From the NCBI GenBank assembly GCA_963746185.1, contig CAVVAE010000002.1, forward strand, positions 849,249-913,248: a stretch of 64,000 bases of DNA. The letters are read 5' to 3'. Under the pieces are notes generated by a model. The model was not told the origin of the DNA, searched no databases, and saw only the letters and a program-made list of their open reading frames with translations. This document shows, piece by piece, positions 17,192 through 25,334 of this stretch. The DNA is from CAVVAE01 sp963746185. Lineage in GTDB: Bacteria; Actinomycetota; Actinomycetes; Propionibacteriales; Nocardioidaceae. Made by a program: the position numbers and the translations under genes. The first letter of the stretch is position 1; each line of letters starts with the position of its first letter.

Positions 17192-17291
17192 GAAAACTCC
17201 TCGTAGGGGAAGACCGTTTCTTCTGGGTACAACCTTGACCAGCCCTTCCATGTTCCCCGACGACGCAAGCGCACGGGACGACGATCCGCCA

Positions 17292-17320
17292 TCCGGACAC
17301 CCCGACTCGGGGTGCCCGGA
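17292..17320. promoter_or_regulatory. GC-rich hairpin between moeZ and the LigD-Pol gene
   Basis: TCCGGACACCCC and GGGGTGCCCGGA pair (one G-U) around a GACTC loop, 28 bases before the LigD-polymerase ATG and 101 bases upstream of the moeZ start, so it lies in the leader of one or both divergent genes. The pairing is clear; whether it is an operator or an RNA structure is unknown. Confidence 0.4.
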
Positions 17321-17347
17321 CACTCGCGGCGTGACACGCTTGGCTCC

Positions 17348-18244
17348 ATGGCTGAGAAGGTCACCGTCGACATAGCCGGACAGAAGCTTGCCCTGTCGAA
17401 CCTCGACAAGGTGCTCTATCCCGAGGCGGGCTTCACCAAAGGCGAGGTGATCGACTACTACGTCTCGGTCGCCGACGCACTCATCCCGCACCTCGCGGAC
17501 CGGCTGTTGACCCGCAAACGCTGGCCCGACGGCACCGGCAAGCAGCCGTTCTTCGAGAAGAACGCCCCGCGCGGTACGCCGGACTGGGTGCGCACCGTCT
17601 TCATGGAGGAGCACGGCGACGATGGCGTGACGTACGTCGTCTGCGATGACCTGCCGACCCTGGTCTGGCTTGCCAATCTGGCCGCGCTCGAACTGCACGT
17701 GCCGCAATGGAAGGTCGGACCACGAGGTGGCCCGCAGGACGCCGACCTGCTCGTTTTCGACCTCGACCCTGGCCCGCCCGCCGACATCATCGACTGCTGC
17801 AACGTCGCGTTTGCGCTGCGCGACTTGCTGGAGTCAGACGGCCTGACCGCCTACCCGAAGACGTCAGGAAACAAAGGGGCGCAGCTCTACGTCCCGATCA
17901 AACCCGCGACTTCGAAACGCACGTCGGAGTACGCAAAGAAGCTCGCCGACCAACTGGCTGCGGCTGTCCCCGACTTGGTCGTCTCCATGATGGAGAAGCA
18001 GGTCCGCAAGGGCAAGGTGTTCATCGACTGGAGTCAGAACAACGGCGCCAAGACCACGATCGCGCCCTACTCGCTCCGCGGCGTCGACCGCCCGACGGTC
18101 TCGACGCCGCTCACCTGGGACGAAGTCGGCGATGCGACCAAAGCTTCCGACCTCCGTTTCGAGGCGCCCGACGTCATACAGCGGGTCGAGGAGCACGGCG
18201 ACCTGCTGGGTGACATGACCAAACACGCAGCCCCTCTGCCGTAG
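17348..18244 (+). CDS. Stand-alone LigD-type DNA polymerase/primase domain
   Basis: 298 residues, the length of the LigD polymerase domain alone (archaeo-eukaryotic primase fold). Visible features are LSNLDKVLYPEAGFTKGEVIDYY near the start, the catalytic VFDLDPGPP metal-binding aspartates, and the later KVFIDWSQNN motif. Such proteins add ribo- or deoxynucleotides at DNA ends during non-homologous end joining or gap filling. There is no ligase or nuclease domain here and no Ku gene in the window. The ATG at 17348 starts the conserved region directly. Confidence 0.92.
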   Translation: MAEKVTVDIAGQKLALSNLDKVLYPEAGFTKGEVIDYYVSVADALIPHLADRLLTRKRWPDGTGKQPFFEKNAPRGTPDWVRTVFMEEHGDDGVTYVVCDDLPTLVWLANLAALELHVPQWKVGPRGGPQDADLLVFDLDPGPPADIIDCCNVAFALRDLLESDGLTAYPKTSGNKGAQLYVPIKPATSKRTSEYAKKLADQLAAAVPDLVVSMMEKQVRKGKVFIDWSQNNGAKTTIAPYSLRGVDRPTVSTPLTWDEVGDATKASDLRFEAPDVIQRVEEHGDLLGDMTKHAAPLP

Positions 18245-18293
18245 GTGCCCAGCCGTCCGACTCCGCCGTCACAGTCGCCAAGTGACTCGGCGG

Positions 18294-18308
18294 TAGTATG
18301 CGCGAGTG
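18294..18308 (+). promoter_or_regulatory. -10-like box positioned for a leaderless TetR mRNA
   Basis: TAGTAT at 18294-18299 lies so that transcription would begin at about 18306, the first base of the GTG start codon of the TetR gene. No Shine-Dalgarno is visible. Leaderless messages are common in actinobacteria. No good -35 box is seen. Confidence 0.4.
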
Positions 18309-18926
18309 CCCATCGATACCGGAGAACGCGCCCGCACTGGCCGGATGCCCCGCAGCGCCCGTCGTGCCCAGTTGCTCGACTCCGCACTCGACGTTTTCGT
18401 CGCGCAGGGCTACCACGCCGCGGCCATGGATGACATCGCCGAGCGCGCTGGTGTCTCCAAGCCAGTGCTCTACCAGCACTTCCCCAGCAAACTCGAGCTC
18501 TACCTGGCTCTGCTCGACAACGCGTGTGACCAGGTGGTCGAGGGAGTGCGGGCAGCCCTTGAGAGCACGACCGACAACAACGAACGGGTCGAGGCCACGA
18601 CCGAGGCGTTTTACGCGTACGTCGCCGACCCGAACGGCGCCTTCCGCCTCGTCTTCGAGTCCGACCTCACCAGCGAACCGGCCGTCCGAGAACGCGTCGA
18701 CCGCGTCACCCTGCTGTGTGCGGACGCCATCGCCGAGGTGATCGCCGACGACACCGGCTTCCCACCTGAAGCATCACGCCTCCTCGCCGTCGCGCTCGTC
18801 GGTATGAGCCAGGTCTCGGCACGTTTCTGGCTCGACACCGACGGAGCGCTCCCCCAGCAAGACGCGACCCAGCTCATCTCGAGCCTCGCGTGGCGGGGCA
18901 TTCGCGGCTTCCCGCGGACGGAGTAG
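18306..18926 (+). CDS. TetR-family transcriptional regulator
   Basis: 206 residues. The N-terminal helix-turn-helix reads AMDDIAERAGVSKPVLYQHFPSKLELYLALL. The C-terminal ligand-binding domain begins at about residue 85. It is the counterpart of Rv3208, next to the DUF3107 gene as in mycobacteria, and is probably an autoregulated local regulator. The ligand is unknown. The GTG at 18306 seems leaderless (see the -10 box); a later ATG (MPRSARR, residue 14) is possible. Confidence 0.9.
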   Translation: MPIDTGERARTGRMPRSARRAQLLDSALDVFVAQGYHAAAMDDIAERAGVSKPVLYQHFPSKLELYLALLDNACDQVVEGVRAALESTTDNNERVEATTEAFYAYVADPNGAFRLVFESDLTSEPAVRERVDRVTLLCADAIAEVIADDTGFPPEASRLLAVALVGMSQVSARFWLDTDGALPQQDATQLISSLAWRGIRGFPRTE

Positions 18927-19048
18927 CCTCACGTCGCCGTCCTGCGGCGGCCACCGTCAACGCGCCGACCAACATCGACACTTTCACCGCCTACTAGGCT
19001 GGTGACGCCCTGGCTCTGGGGCCAACGACAGACTTGAGAGGACTCCAC

Positions 19049-19276
19049 GTGGAGGTCAAGATCGGCGTCACCCACGCAAACCGTGAGCTGACACTCGAAT
19101 CGAGCCAGTCAGCCGACGATGTGCAGAAGGCCGTCTCGGAGGCCCTTTCGGAAGAACACGGCATCCTGTCCCTCACCGATGACAAGGGCCGCACGGTGTT
19201 CGTTCCCGCCACCAAGCTTGCCTACATCGAGATCGTCGGCGAAACCGGCCGAAGAGTCGGCTTCGGCGGAGGCTGA
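19049..19276 (+). CDS. DUF3107 protein
   Basis: 75 residues. It starts VEVKIGVTHANRELTLES and ends LAYIEIVGETGRRVGFGG, matching the short DUF3107 family, which always sits next to a TetR gene in actinobacteria (Rv3208A). Function unknown. The GTG at 19049 is preceded by GAGAGGA; an upstream GTG lacks a site. A 122-base gap separates it from the TetR gene, so it may have its own promoter. Confidence 0.88.
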   Translation: MEVKIGVTHANRELTLESSQSADDVQKAVSEALSEEHGILSLTDDKGRTVFVPATKLAYIEIVGETGRRVGFGGG

Positions 19277-19315
19277 GGCCGAGCCCCACGACAGCAAGCC
19301 CTGGGAGGGAGCCTG

Positions 19316-19984
19316 GTGCTGTACGCCGCCATGCGGTTTGTCGTTGCACCTCTCGCGCGGCTCATCTACCGCCCGATCATCGAGGGGCGCGACAACGTCC
19401 CGCGCCACGGTGCAGTCATCGTGGCGTCCAACCACCTGTCGTTCATCGACAGTGTCGTGCTGCCGATCGTGGCGCCGCGGCCGGTGATCTTCCTCGCGAA
19501 GCAGGAGTACTGGACGGGATCCGGGATCAGAGGCGCCCTGGTGCGGGCCTGGTTCACGGCCATCGGATCGATTCCGGTCGAACGCGGCACCCACCGGGCT
19601 GCTCAGGCGTCCCTCGACGCGGCCCTGCAGGTGCTCAAGGACGGTCAGGCGTTTGGCATCTACCCCGAGGGCACCCGCTCACGTGATGGCCGCCTCTACC
19701 GTGGACGCACCGGTGTTGGCTGGCTCGCCCTGACCGCCCAAGTCCCGGTGGTTCCGGCCGCGGTCATCGGCACCGAGCAGATCCAGCCGGTGGGGGCGCG
19801 GCTCCCGCGCATCCGGCGGATCACCGTGCGTTTCGGGGAACCGCTGACGTTTCCGCCACCGAGCGCAGGGACCAGAGCTGCCCAGGCGCGTCGCGAGGCC
19901 ACCGACCAGATCATGGCCGCCATCGCCGAGCTCTCGCCTCAAGAGCTGGCCGGGGTCTACAACGAGTCGGCTCCGACCGATTGA
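19316..19984 (+). CDS. 1-acyl-glycerol-3-phosphate acyltransferase (PlsC family)
   Basis: 222 residues. The acyltransferase motifs are NHLSFID (NHxxxxD, residues ~40-46), the PVERGT block, and FGIYPEGTRSRDGR, followed by VPVVPAAVIGT. Such enzymes acylate lysophosphatidic acid at the membrane in phospholipid synthesis. The N-terminal AAMRFVVAPLARLIY may lie on the membrane. The GTG at 19316 is 39 bases after the DUF3107 stop in the same direction, so the two may be cotranscribed. Confidence 0.9.
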   Translation: MLYAAMRFVVAPLARLIYRPIIEGRDNVPRHGAVIVASNHLSFIDSVVLPIVAPRPVIFLAKQEYWTGSGIRGALVRAWFTAIGSIPVERGTHRAAQASLDAALQVLKDGQAFGIYPEGTRSRDGRLYRGRTGVGWLALTAQVPVVPAAVIGTEQIQPVGARLPRIRRITVRFGEPLTFPPPSAGTRAAQARREATDQIMAAIAELSPQELAGVYNESAPTD

Positions 19985-20007
19985 GACGAGCCGACAGCCC
20001 TCGACAG

Positions 20008-20583
20008 TCACCGTCGGCGAATGACGAGAACGGCCGAGTCGACGCGCGGTGGCGGCCGGAACGCCGTACGCGGCACGGTCAGACCGCGCTCCAACACGAA
20101 CTCGCATCGGGACCGCCTGGTGGCTGCGTGGCGACCATCGACGATCTGGCGCACCAGTCGCCGCTGCAGCACCAGATCGGCCGAGATCAGCTTGTTGTGA
20201 GGCGACGTCAGTTGGCGTAGTAAGGCGCTCGTCGCGTCGTACGGCGGATTGGCCACCACGCGAAAGGGCTGCCGTGGCCAGCGCATGCGGGTGACATCGG
20301 CATTCACGACCGTCACTGGATCGCCAGCGAACCGGGTCCGCAAAGTCTCGAGCCGCGCGGAATGACGTTCGACGGCGATGACCCGCGCTCCCGCGGCGAC
20401 CAAGTGGACAGCCAGGGCGCCATCCCCGGCACCTACGTCAACGACCAGATCGCCCGGCTGGATGCCAGCCGCCTCGACGACGCTGATCGCCCAGTCGTCA
20501 CTCAGCCGATGCCAACCCCACCGAGGCTGTTGTGGTCGTGCTGTTGGCTGTTGACGCGCCGGCCTCCGGGCGCGATCGGACAC
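20008..20583 (-). CDS. erm: rRNA adenine N6-methyltransferase, short Erm(37)-like
   Basis: 191 residues. A Rossmann methyltransferase with SAM-binding VVDVGAGDGALAVHL, then NADVTRMRW and the catalytic NPPY (VVANPPYDATSAL). It is near the length of Erm(37) and much shorter than KsgA (~270), lacking most of the C-terminal RNA-binding domain, so it is assigned to Erm rather than KsgA. Such enzymes methylate A2058 or neighbouring adenines of 23S rRNA and give macrolide-lincosamide resistance. In mycobacteria erm(37) is a WhiB7 target. The GTG at 20583 starts the frame. It lies 71 bases downstream of the ferritin-like gene, same strand; TTGCTG and TACCGT 17 bases apart could be its promoter. Confidence 0.85.
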   Translation of the reverse strand: MSDRARRPARQQPTARPQQPRWGWHRLSDDWAISVVEAAGIQPGDLVVDVGAGDGALAVHLVAAGARVIAVERHSARLETLRTRFAGDPVTVVNADVTRMRWPRQPFRVVANPPYDATSALLRQLTSPHNKLISADLVLQRRLVRQIVDGRHAATRRSRCEFVLERGLTVPRTAFRPPPRVDSAVLVIRRR

Positions 20584-20654
20584 GACGCACCATGACCATG
20601 ACGACTCCCATGGGGGTCACGGTAGGTAGCCCAGGGCGCAACAGCAACCGAGTA

Positions 20655-21383
20655 TCAAGCCCGCAGGCCTAGTGCCGCCATCCGCTCAGTGTGGGTCTCC
20701 GACAGCCGGGTGAACATGCGACCGACCGCGGCCAGGTCCATGCCGGGGCGGTCGACGCCACCGACGAGAAGGGCGGTGAGGGCATCGCGTTCGGCGGCGA
20801 CCCGCTGGGCCTGGCTCAGCGCCTCGCCCATCAGCCGGCGCGCCCAGAGCGCCAACCGGCCCGCGATCTTGGGGTTCTCCTCGATGGCCCGGCGGACGTG
20901 CTCGACGACGAAGTCGGCCTGTCCGGTGTCGGCCAAGGTGGTCAGGATCAGCTCACGGGTGGACACATCGACGTACGCCGCGATCTCGCGATAGAAGTCC
21001 GCGGCGAGTCCATCGCCGACGTAGGCCTTGATGAGGCTCTCGAGCCAGTTCGAGGGGGCGGTGTGCTCGTGGAACGCGTCGACAGGGGCATGGAACGGCT
21101 CCATCGCCTCGAACGGGTCGGCGTCAAGCTCGACCAGCCGGTTGCGGAGGCGTTCGAAGTGGCCGAACTCAGCCGTCGCCATCGCCGCCAGCGCGACCTT
21201 GTCCTCCAGCGTCGGAGCGGTGGTCGCGTCCTCGGTGAGGCGCTCGAAGGCGCTGAGCTCTGAGTACGCGAGGCCGCCCAACAAGTCGATGATCGCGACT
21301 CGGTAGGCGGGGTCGGCAAACGCGCCGCTAGGCACCTCGTCGGGGGTCGACCCTGGTCGTTCCTGGGCCGCGTTGTCGGTCAT
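20655..21383 (-). CDS. Ferritin-like fold protein (Rv3210c family)
   Basis: 242 residues, mainly helical. It has the ferritin-like carboxylate/histidine motifs YSELSAFERL and ATAEFGHFERL, with a third pair near EHVRRAIEE. It resembles the tRNA-hydroxylase-like ferritin fold proteins next to rhlE in actinobacteria (Rv3210c). A di-iron site is inferred from the E-x6-Y and ExxH patterns; the reaction is unknown. The ATG at 21383 is used; the frame runs open for 450 more bases into rhlE on the opposite strand, which is not credible as coding. Confidence 0.85.
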   Translation of the reverse strand: MTDNAAQERPGSTPDEVPSGAFADPAYRVAIIDLLGGLAYSELSAFERLTEDATTAPTLEDKVALAAMATAEFGHFERLRNRLVELDADPFEAMEPFHAPVDAFHEHTAPSNWLESLIKAYVGDGLAADFYREIAAYVDVSTRELILTTLADTGQADFVVEHVRRAIEENPKIAGRLALWARRLMGEALSQAQRVAAERDALTALLVGGVDRPGMDLAAVGRMFTRLSETHTERMAALGLRA

Positions 21384-21495
21384 GCCAAGCAGCGTAGCGA
21401 GGGAATTCAGCGTCGTACCGATAGCATGGAGGTCGACGACGCCTCGTTGCGACATCCGCCGAGGCGCATCTGAACCATAAGAATCGAGTTTCGTC

Positions 21496-23019
21496 CTGTC
21501 TAAGTTCCATGACCTCGGGGTCCTTCCCGAGATTGTCGATGCGCTGTCTGCAGTCGGCATCACTGACGCTTTTCCCATCCAAGAGATGACCCTGCCGATC
21601 GCCCTGATGGGCACCGACCTGATTGGCCAGGCGCGCACCGGCACCGGCAAGACGCTCGCGTTCTCCATCCCCGTGCTCCAGCGGGTCATCGCTCCGCACG
21701 ACGCCGACTTCGAGGAGCTCGCCGCACCGGGCAAGCCACAGGCCTTGGTGATCGCGCCGACCCGTGAGCTCGCGCTCCAGGTCGCCGGCGACCTGAGCCT
21801 GGCCGGAGCCAAGCGCGGCACGCGCACGATCACGGTGTACGGCGGTGTGCCCTACGAACCACAGCTCGACGCCCTCGTGACCGGCGTCGACATCGTCGTC
21901 GGTACCCCCGGCCGGCTGCTCGACCTGGCCGCTCGCGGCTCCCTCGATCTCTCTCACGTCAAAGTGCTTGTGCTCGACGAGGCCGACGAGATGCTCGACC
22001 TCGGCTTCCTGCCCGATGTCGAGCGACTCATCGCGAAGACCCCCGAGCTGCGTCAGACGATGCTGTTCTCAGCCACGATGCGCGGTGAGGTGATCAACCT
22101 GGCCCGCACCCACATGCGCCACCCGGTAAATATCCGGGCCGAGGCGAGCACCGAGGCCGAGACCGTTCCGGCGACCGCGCAGTTCGTCTATCTGGTGCAT
22201 GACCTCGACAAGACCGAGATCATCGCCCGGATCATGCAGGCCGAGAACCGTGGCCTCTCCCTGATCTTCACCCGGACCAAGCGGCAGGCACAGCGGATCG
22301 CCGAGGAGCTCATCGACCGCGGCTTCCCGGCCGCACCACTGCACGGCGACATGGCGCAGATCGCCCGCGAACGCGCACTCAAGCGTTTCCGCGACGGCAC
22401 GGTCGAGATCTTGGTGGCCACCGACGTGGCCGCGCGCGGTATCGACGTCGTCGGGATTACCCACGTCATCAACTTCACCTGCCCCGAGGACGAGAAGAAC
22501 TATGTCCACCGCATCGGGCGCACCGGACGGGCTGGAGCCACTGGAGTGGCGATCACGTTCGTCGACTGGGCAGACGTCACGCGCTGGAAGGTGATCAACA
22601 AGGCCCTCGACCTGCCGTATGAAGACCTGGTTGAGACCTACTCCACCAGCGAGCACCTGTTCCACGAGCAAGGCATCCCGCATGACGCCAAGGGCCGGAT
22701 CGGCGCGCCCAAGGAGAAGCCGCCCGCGAGTGACCTCAAGGAGCAGCGCGGCAGCGACCGCGATGGCCGCGCGGGGAGCGGACGTTCCAGTGGTGGTCAC
22801 TCTGGCGGCGGCAGCGGTGGTGGTCGTACCGGTACGGATCGCAGCCGTCAACGCACGCGCACACGTGGTACCGCATCCGCCGATGGAGGCAAGCAGCCAG
22901 ACGCCGCGAAGGCGACCGACAGTGGTTCAGGCGAAGGTCAGAGCGGTCAACGCCGCCGTCGCTCGCGCAACCGCAACCGCACTCGCTCCGGCCAGCCCGC
23001 CGCCAAGTCGTCTGACTGA
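21496..23019 (+). CDS. rhlE: DEAD-box RNA helicase RhlE
   Basis: The family motifs are all present: Q motif (FHDLGVLPEIVDAL...DAFPIQE), ARTGTGKT, PTRELALQ, TPGRLLDL, DEADEML, SATM, HGDMAQ, VATDVAARGIDV and HRIGRTGR. A disordered arginine/glycine/serine tail begins near residue 385. It unwinds structured RNA in the cytoplasm (Rv3211 counterpart). Odd: the first ATG in frame, at 21586, comes after the Q motif. Between the stop at 21478-21480 and 21586 there is no ATG, GTG or TTG; a CTG at 21496 is the nearest fit and is used here. Either an unusual start or an unseen sequence error explains this. Confidence 0.9.
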   Translation: MSKFHDLGVLPEIVDALSAVGITDAFPIQEMTLPIALMGTDLIGQARTGTGKTLAFSIPVLQRVIAPHDADFEELAAPGKPQALVIAPTRELALQVAGDLSLAGAKRGTRTITVYGGVPYEPQLDALVTGVDIVVGTPGRLLDLAARGSLDLSHVKVLVLDEADEMLDLGFLPDVERLIAKTPELRQTMLFSATMRGEVINLARTHMRHPVNIRAEASTEAETVPATAQFVYLVHDLDKTEIIARIMQAENRGLSLIFTRTKRQAQRIAEELIDRGFPAAPLHGDMAQIARERALKRFRDGTVEILVATDVAARGIDVVGITHVINFTCPEDEKNYVHRIGRTGRAGATGVAITFVDWADVTRWKVINKALDLPYEDLVETYSTSEHLFHEQGIPHDAKGRIGAPKEKPPASDLKEQRGSDRDGRAGSGRSSGGHSGGGSGGGRTGTDRSRQRTRTRGTASADGGKQPDAAKATDSGSGEGQSGQRRRRSRNRNRTRSGQPAAKSSD

Positions 23020-23046
23020 TCCGAAGGCGCTAAGCCTGCCGAGGTA

Positions 23047-23088
23047 TGGGGAAGTCCTGCCGGGTGCTGACCCGGATGGACTTCCCCA
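23047..23088. terminator. Long hairpin between convergent rhlE and L,D-transpeptidase genes
   Basis: TGGGGAAGTCC-CCGGGT pairs with ACCCGG-GGACTTCCCCA around a four-base loop, with short bulges. It sits 28 bases after the rhlE stop and 50 before the end of the minus-strand gene, as expected for a shared bidirectional terminator. Confidence 0.75.
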
Positions 23089-23137
23089 AACTTCGTACTG
23101 GCGCAATGTCTGCTGCTGTTTAGCGACCCGCGACGGC

Positions 23138-23833
23138 TCAGGCTTTGACGACGACGAGGGTGTCGATGCGCGTGAAGTCCCACATCGCGCGTGCGTCGCT
23201 GATCCACTGTCGGATGCAGCCTGCCGAGAGCGGCGTACCCAACTCGTCACGCGACTGCGCCAACCGTCCGTCCTTGAACGCCGGTACGTCGTGGAAGCCG
23301 ATCGGCAAGCGCTCGCCGGCCGCGAACCGCACCATGTAGTTCATCGTCTCTTTGTGGTTGTAGCTCACGGCATGACGGGACTTGGAGTACACGTGGTACT
23401 CGCCCGGGTCCAGGAGGTCCTCCTGCTTGGCACCCGACACGGGGTAAGTGCGCGCAACGCTGTTGTCGGACTTCACCAACCAGACGCGCTGGTCGCTGAT
23501 GTCGTAGACCACGCGCTTGCCCGACCCTGAACCGGCAGGGAGCTTCGTCGAAGCCACGACGAGAGGGTCATTCAGTCTGCCCTGCGACGTCGATGTGGGA
23601 TCGTCTTCGATCGTCAACCAGTCGTCGGACGACGTCTGTTTCGAGCCGCCGCTCGCTCCCTGATCGCGGTCCTCGACGTGCTGAGCAGCTGGAGAGTTTG
23701 CCATCGCGGCACCGGGTCCAAAGCCCATCGCCCCAGCCAGCGTGAGGAAAGTGACCGTCGCCGCACCGCCCACGGCCAGCCAGCGGCGCGCGGGAACAGG
23801 CGAACGGTGAAGCGGTTCCCGGTAAGGAGACAC
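23138..23833 (-). CDS. L,D-transpeptidase (YkuD domain), exported
   Basis: 231 residues. A basic start and hydrophobic stretch (about residues 17-46) form a signal peptide or anchor. A low-complexity linker leads to the YkuD domain from about residue 105. The catalytic block is HDVP...GTPLSAGCIRQW, with the nucleophile cysteine in S-A-G-C-I-R. These enzymes make 3-3 peptidoglycan cross-links outside the membrane. The GTG at 23833 lies 10 bases after the ParA-like gene, so the two form one transcript. Confidence 0.9.
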   Translation of the reverse strand: MSPYREPLHRSPVPARRWLAVGGAATVTFLTLAGAMGFGPGAAMANSPAAQHVEDRDQGASGGSKQTSSDDWLTIEDDPTSTSQGRLNDPLVVASTKLPAGSGSGKRVVYDISDQRVWLVKSDNSVARTYPVSGAKQEDLLDPGEYHVYSKSRHAVSYNHKETMNYMVRFAAGERLPIGFHDVPAFKDGRLAQSRDELGTPLSAGCIRQWISDARAMWDFTRIDTLVVVKA

Positions 23834-23843
23834 GCTCGCCAGT

Positions 23844-24602
23844 CTAATGAAGAGCGGTCAGATTCTTGGCTAACTCGCGGTACGCCAGCGCGCCGCGGGA
23901 TGTCCGCGCGGTGCGGAAAATGGACCGTCCCGCGGCCGGCGCCTCCGCGAAGCGGATCGATCGCGGGATCGCCGGTTCAAGGACATCAACGTCGTACGCC
24001 GACGAGATCGTCTCCAAAACTGCGCGTGCATGTTTCGTGCGACCGTCGTACAACGTCGGCAACACACCAAGCACTTTGAGCCGTCTGTTCGTGTAGCGGC
24101 GTACGTCGTGAACGGTGTCGAGCAGTTGACCCACGCCACGGTGTGACAGCGTCTCGCACTGCAAGGGAATCAATACCGAGTCGGCCGCTGATAACGCAGC
24201 CACCGTGAGGATTCCCAACGTTGGCGGGCAGTCGAGCAGGATCCAGTCGTAGTCATCAGCCACGTCTTCGAGCGCCACACGCACGGCATGTTCGCGTCCG
24301 GTGCGCGTCAGCAAGGCCGCCTCCGCGCCGGCCAGCTCGATGGTGGCGGGCATCAGGTCGGGACCGTCTTCGGTCGGGATGATCACGTCTCGCGCCGCCG
24401 CCTTGCCGAGCAGCACCTGGTGGACCGATGTGTCGAGCTGCTCGGGATCGATACCGAGCGAGAACGTCAGGCATGACTGGGGATCAAGGTCGACCAGCAG
24501 CACCCGCAGACCCTCGTCGACGAACGCCGTGCCGACGGATGCGACGGTGGTCGTCTTGGCGACGCCGCCCTTTTGGTTGGCGATCGCAAGGGTGGTGGTC
24601 AT
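23844..24602 (-). CDS. ParA/Soj-family ATPase, orphan
   Basis: 252 residues. It has the deviant Walker A KGGVAKTTT at 11-19, with the signature lysine, then LLVDLDPQ and LDCPPTLGILT. It is the Rv3213c-type ParA-like protein that sits near rhlE in actinobacteria, distinct from the chromosomal ParA at the origin. No ParB gene or parS-like 16-mer is seen beside it. It is presumably a membrane- or nucleoid-positioning ATPase. It heads the transcript that continues into the L,D-transpeptidase, which suggests, without proof, a cell-wall or division role. Confidence 0.9.
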   Translation of the reverse strand: MTTTLAIANQKGGVAKTTTVASVGTAFVDEGLRVLLVDLDPQSCLTFSLGIDPEQLDTSVHQVLLGKAAARDVIIPTEDGPDLMPATIELAGAEAALLTRTGREHAVRVALEDVADDYDWILLDCPPTLGILTVAALSAADSVLIPLQCETLSHRGVGQLLDTVHDVRRYTNRRLKVLGVLPTLYDGRTKHARAVLETISSAYDVDVLEPAIPRSIRFAEAPAAGRSIFRTARTSRGALAYRELAKNLTALH

Positions 24603-24637
24603 CGCCGCAATCCTGTCACAACGAATCGGACCATTCA

Positions 24638-24671
24638 GAGGCCCGTTTCCCTGTCTCAGAGAGCGGGCCTC
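24638..24671. terminator. Hairpin after the RibD_C-domain gene
   Basis: GAGGCCCG and CGGGCCTC pair around an 18-base loop, between the stop of the minus-strand reductase-like gene (24706) and the ParA start (24602). It likely ends the former. Confidence 0.6.
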
Positions 24672-24705
24672 TCACCGTCCCAAGGTCTCAAGTCATCCGT
24701 ACGGG

Positions 24706-25281
24706 TCAGTGGAGGGTGGGTCGGTAGATGAGCTCTTGGATGTGTCCGTCGAGCGTCCGGTTCTCGACCAGCTCCAGGTCGAAGTCGGCCGCACCCTGGA
24801 AGATCGGATCCAGCCCGGTGTCACCTGTGATCACAGGGAAAAGCGTCACCTGTACGCGGTCGACCAGTCCAGCGGCCATCAGTGCCCGGTTCATCGAGAG
24901 GCTGCCGTGCGAGCGCATCGGCACCTCGGACTCCTCCTTGAGCCGGGAGACGACGTCGACGGCGTCACCGCTCACGACGGTCGCGTTTGGCCAGTCGAGT
25001 GGTCCTTCTAACGTGGTCGAGACCACCGTTGCCGGGAGGTTCGTCATCCGAGTGACCCATGGGTCACGCACTTCGGACTCCTCGGTGCTTGAGGCAAGCA
25101 TCTCCACGAACGCCCGAAAGGTGTTGGCCCCGAAGACCATCCGCTGCTCTTCCTCGTACAAGGCGAGGCGATGGTTGAGCAACTCGGGGCCTTGCTTACC
25201 CCAGTAGCCGGTCCAGTTGCCGCCGGCGGCGCCGTAGCCGTCGAGACTGGAAAAGACGTCGAAGGTGTAGGTAGCGGTCAT
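24706..25281 (-). CDS. Dihydrofolate-reductase-like (RibD C-terminal) protein
   Basis: 191 residues of the RibD_C fold. It starts TYTFDVFSSLDGYGA, has VFGANTFRAFVEML and SGDAVDVVSRLKEE, then GSLSMNRALMAAGLVDRVQVTLFPVITGDTG. This is the layout of the common actinobacterial YyaP/YwjB-like reductases, which probably bind NADPH. The substrate is unknown. The ATG at 25281 is used. It appears to be a monocistronic gene ending at the hairpin at 24638-24671. Confidence 0.88.
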   Translation of the reverse strand: MTATYTFDVFSSLDGYGAAGGNWTGYWGKQGPELLNHRLALYEEEQRMVFGANTFRAFVEMLASSTEESEVRDPWVTRMTNLPATVVSTTLEGPLDWPNATVVSGDAVDVVSRLKEESEVPMRSHGSLSMNRALMAAGLVDRVQVTLFPVITGDTGLDPIFQGAADFDLELVENRTLDGHIQELIYRPTLH

Positions 25282-25334
25282 GTCGACCGACCCTAATTCG
25301 AGGTCGAACTATCTGCAAGAGTGGCTCTGCGTTG

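Noticed and set aside
20500..20611. A 37-codon leader-peptide-like ORF (starting MGVVMVMVRR) overlapping the erm start
   Set aside because: It is tempting because erm genes are often attenuated, but it has no ribosome site or alternative hairpins that I can see, and it overlaps the erm frame for most of its length.
23844..24602. Chromosome-origin parA
   Set aside because: There is no parB, gidB, DnaA-box cluster or parS sequence nearby, and its place beside rhlE matches the Rv3213c-type ParA.
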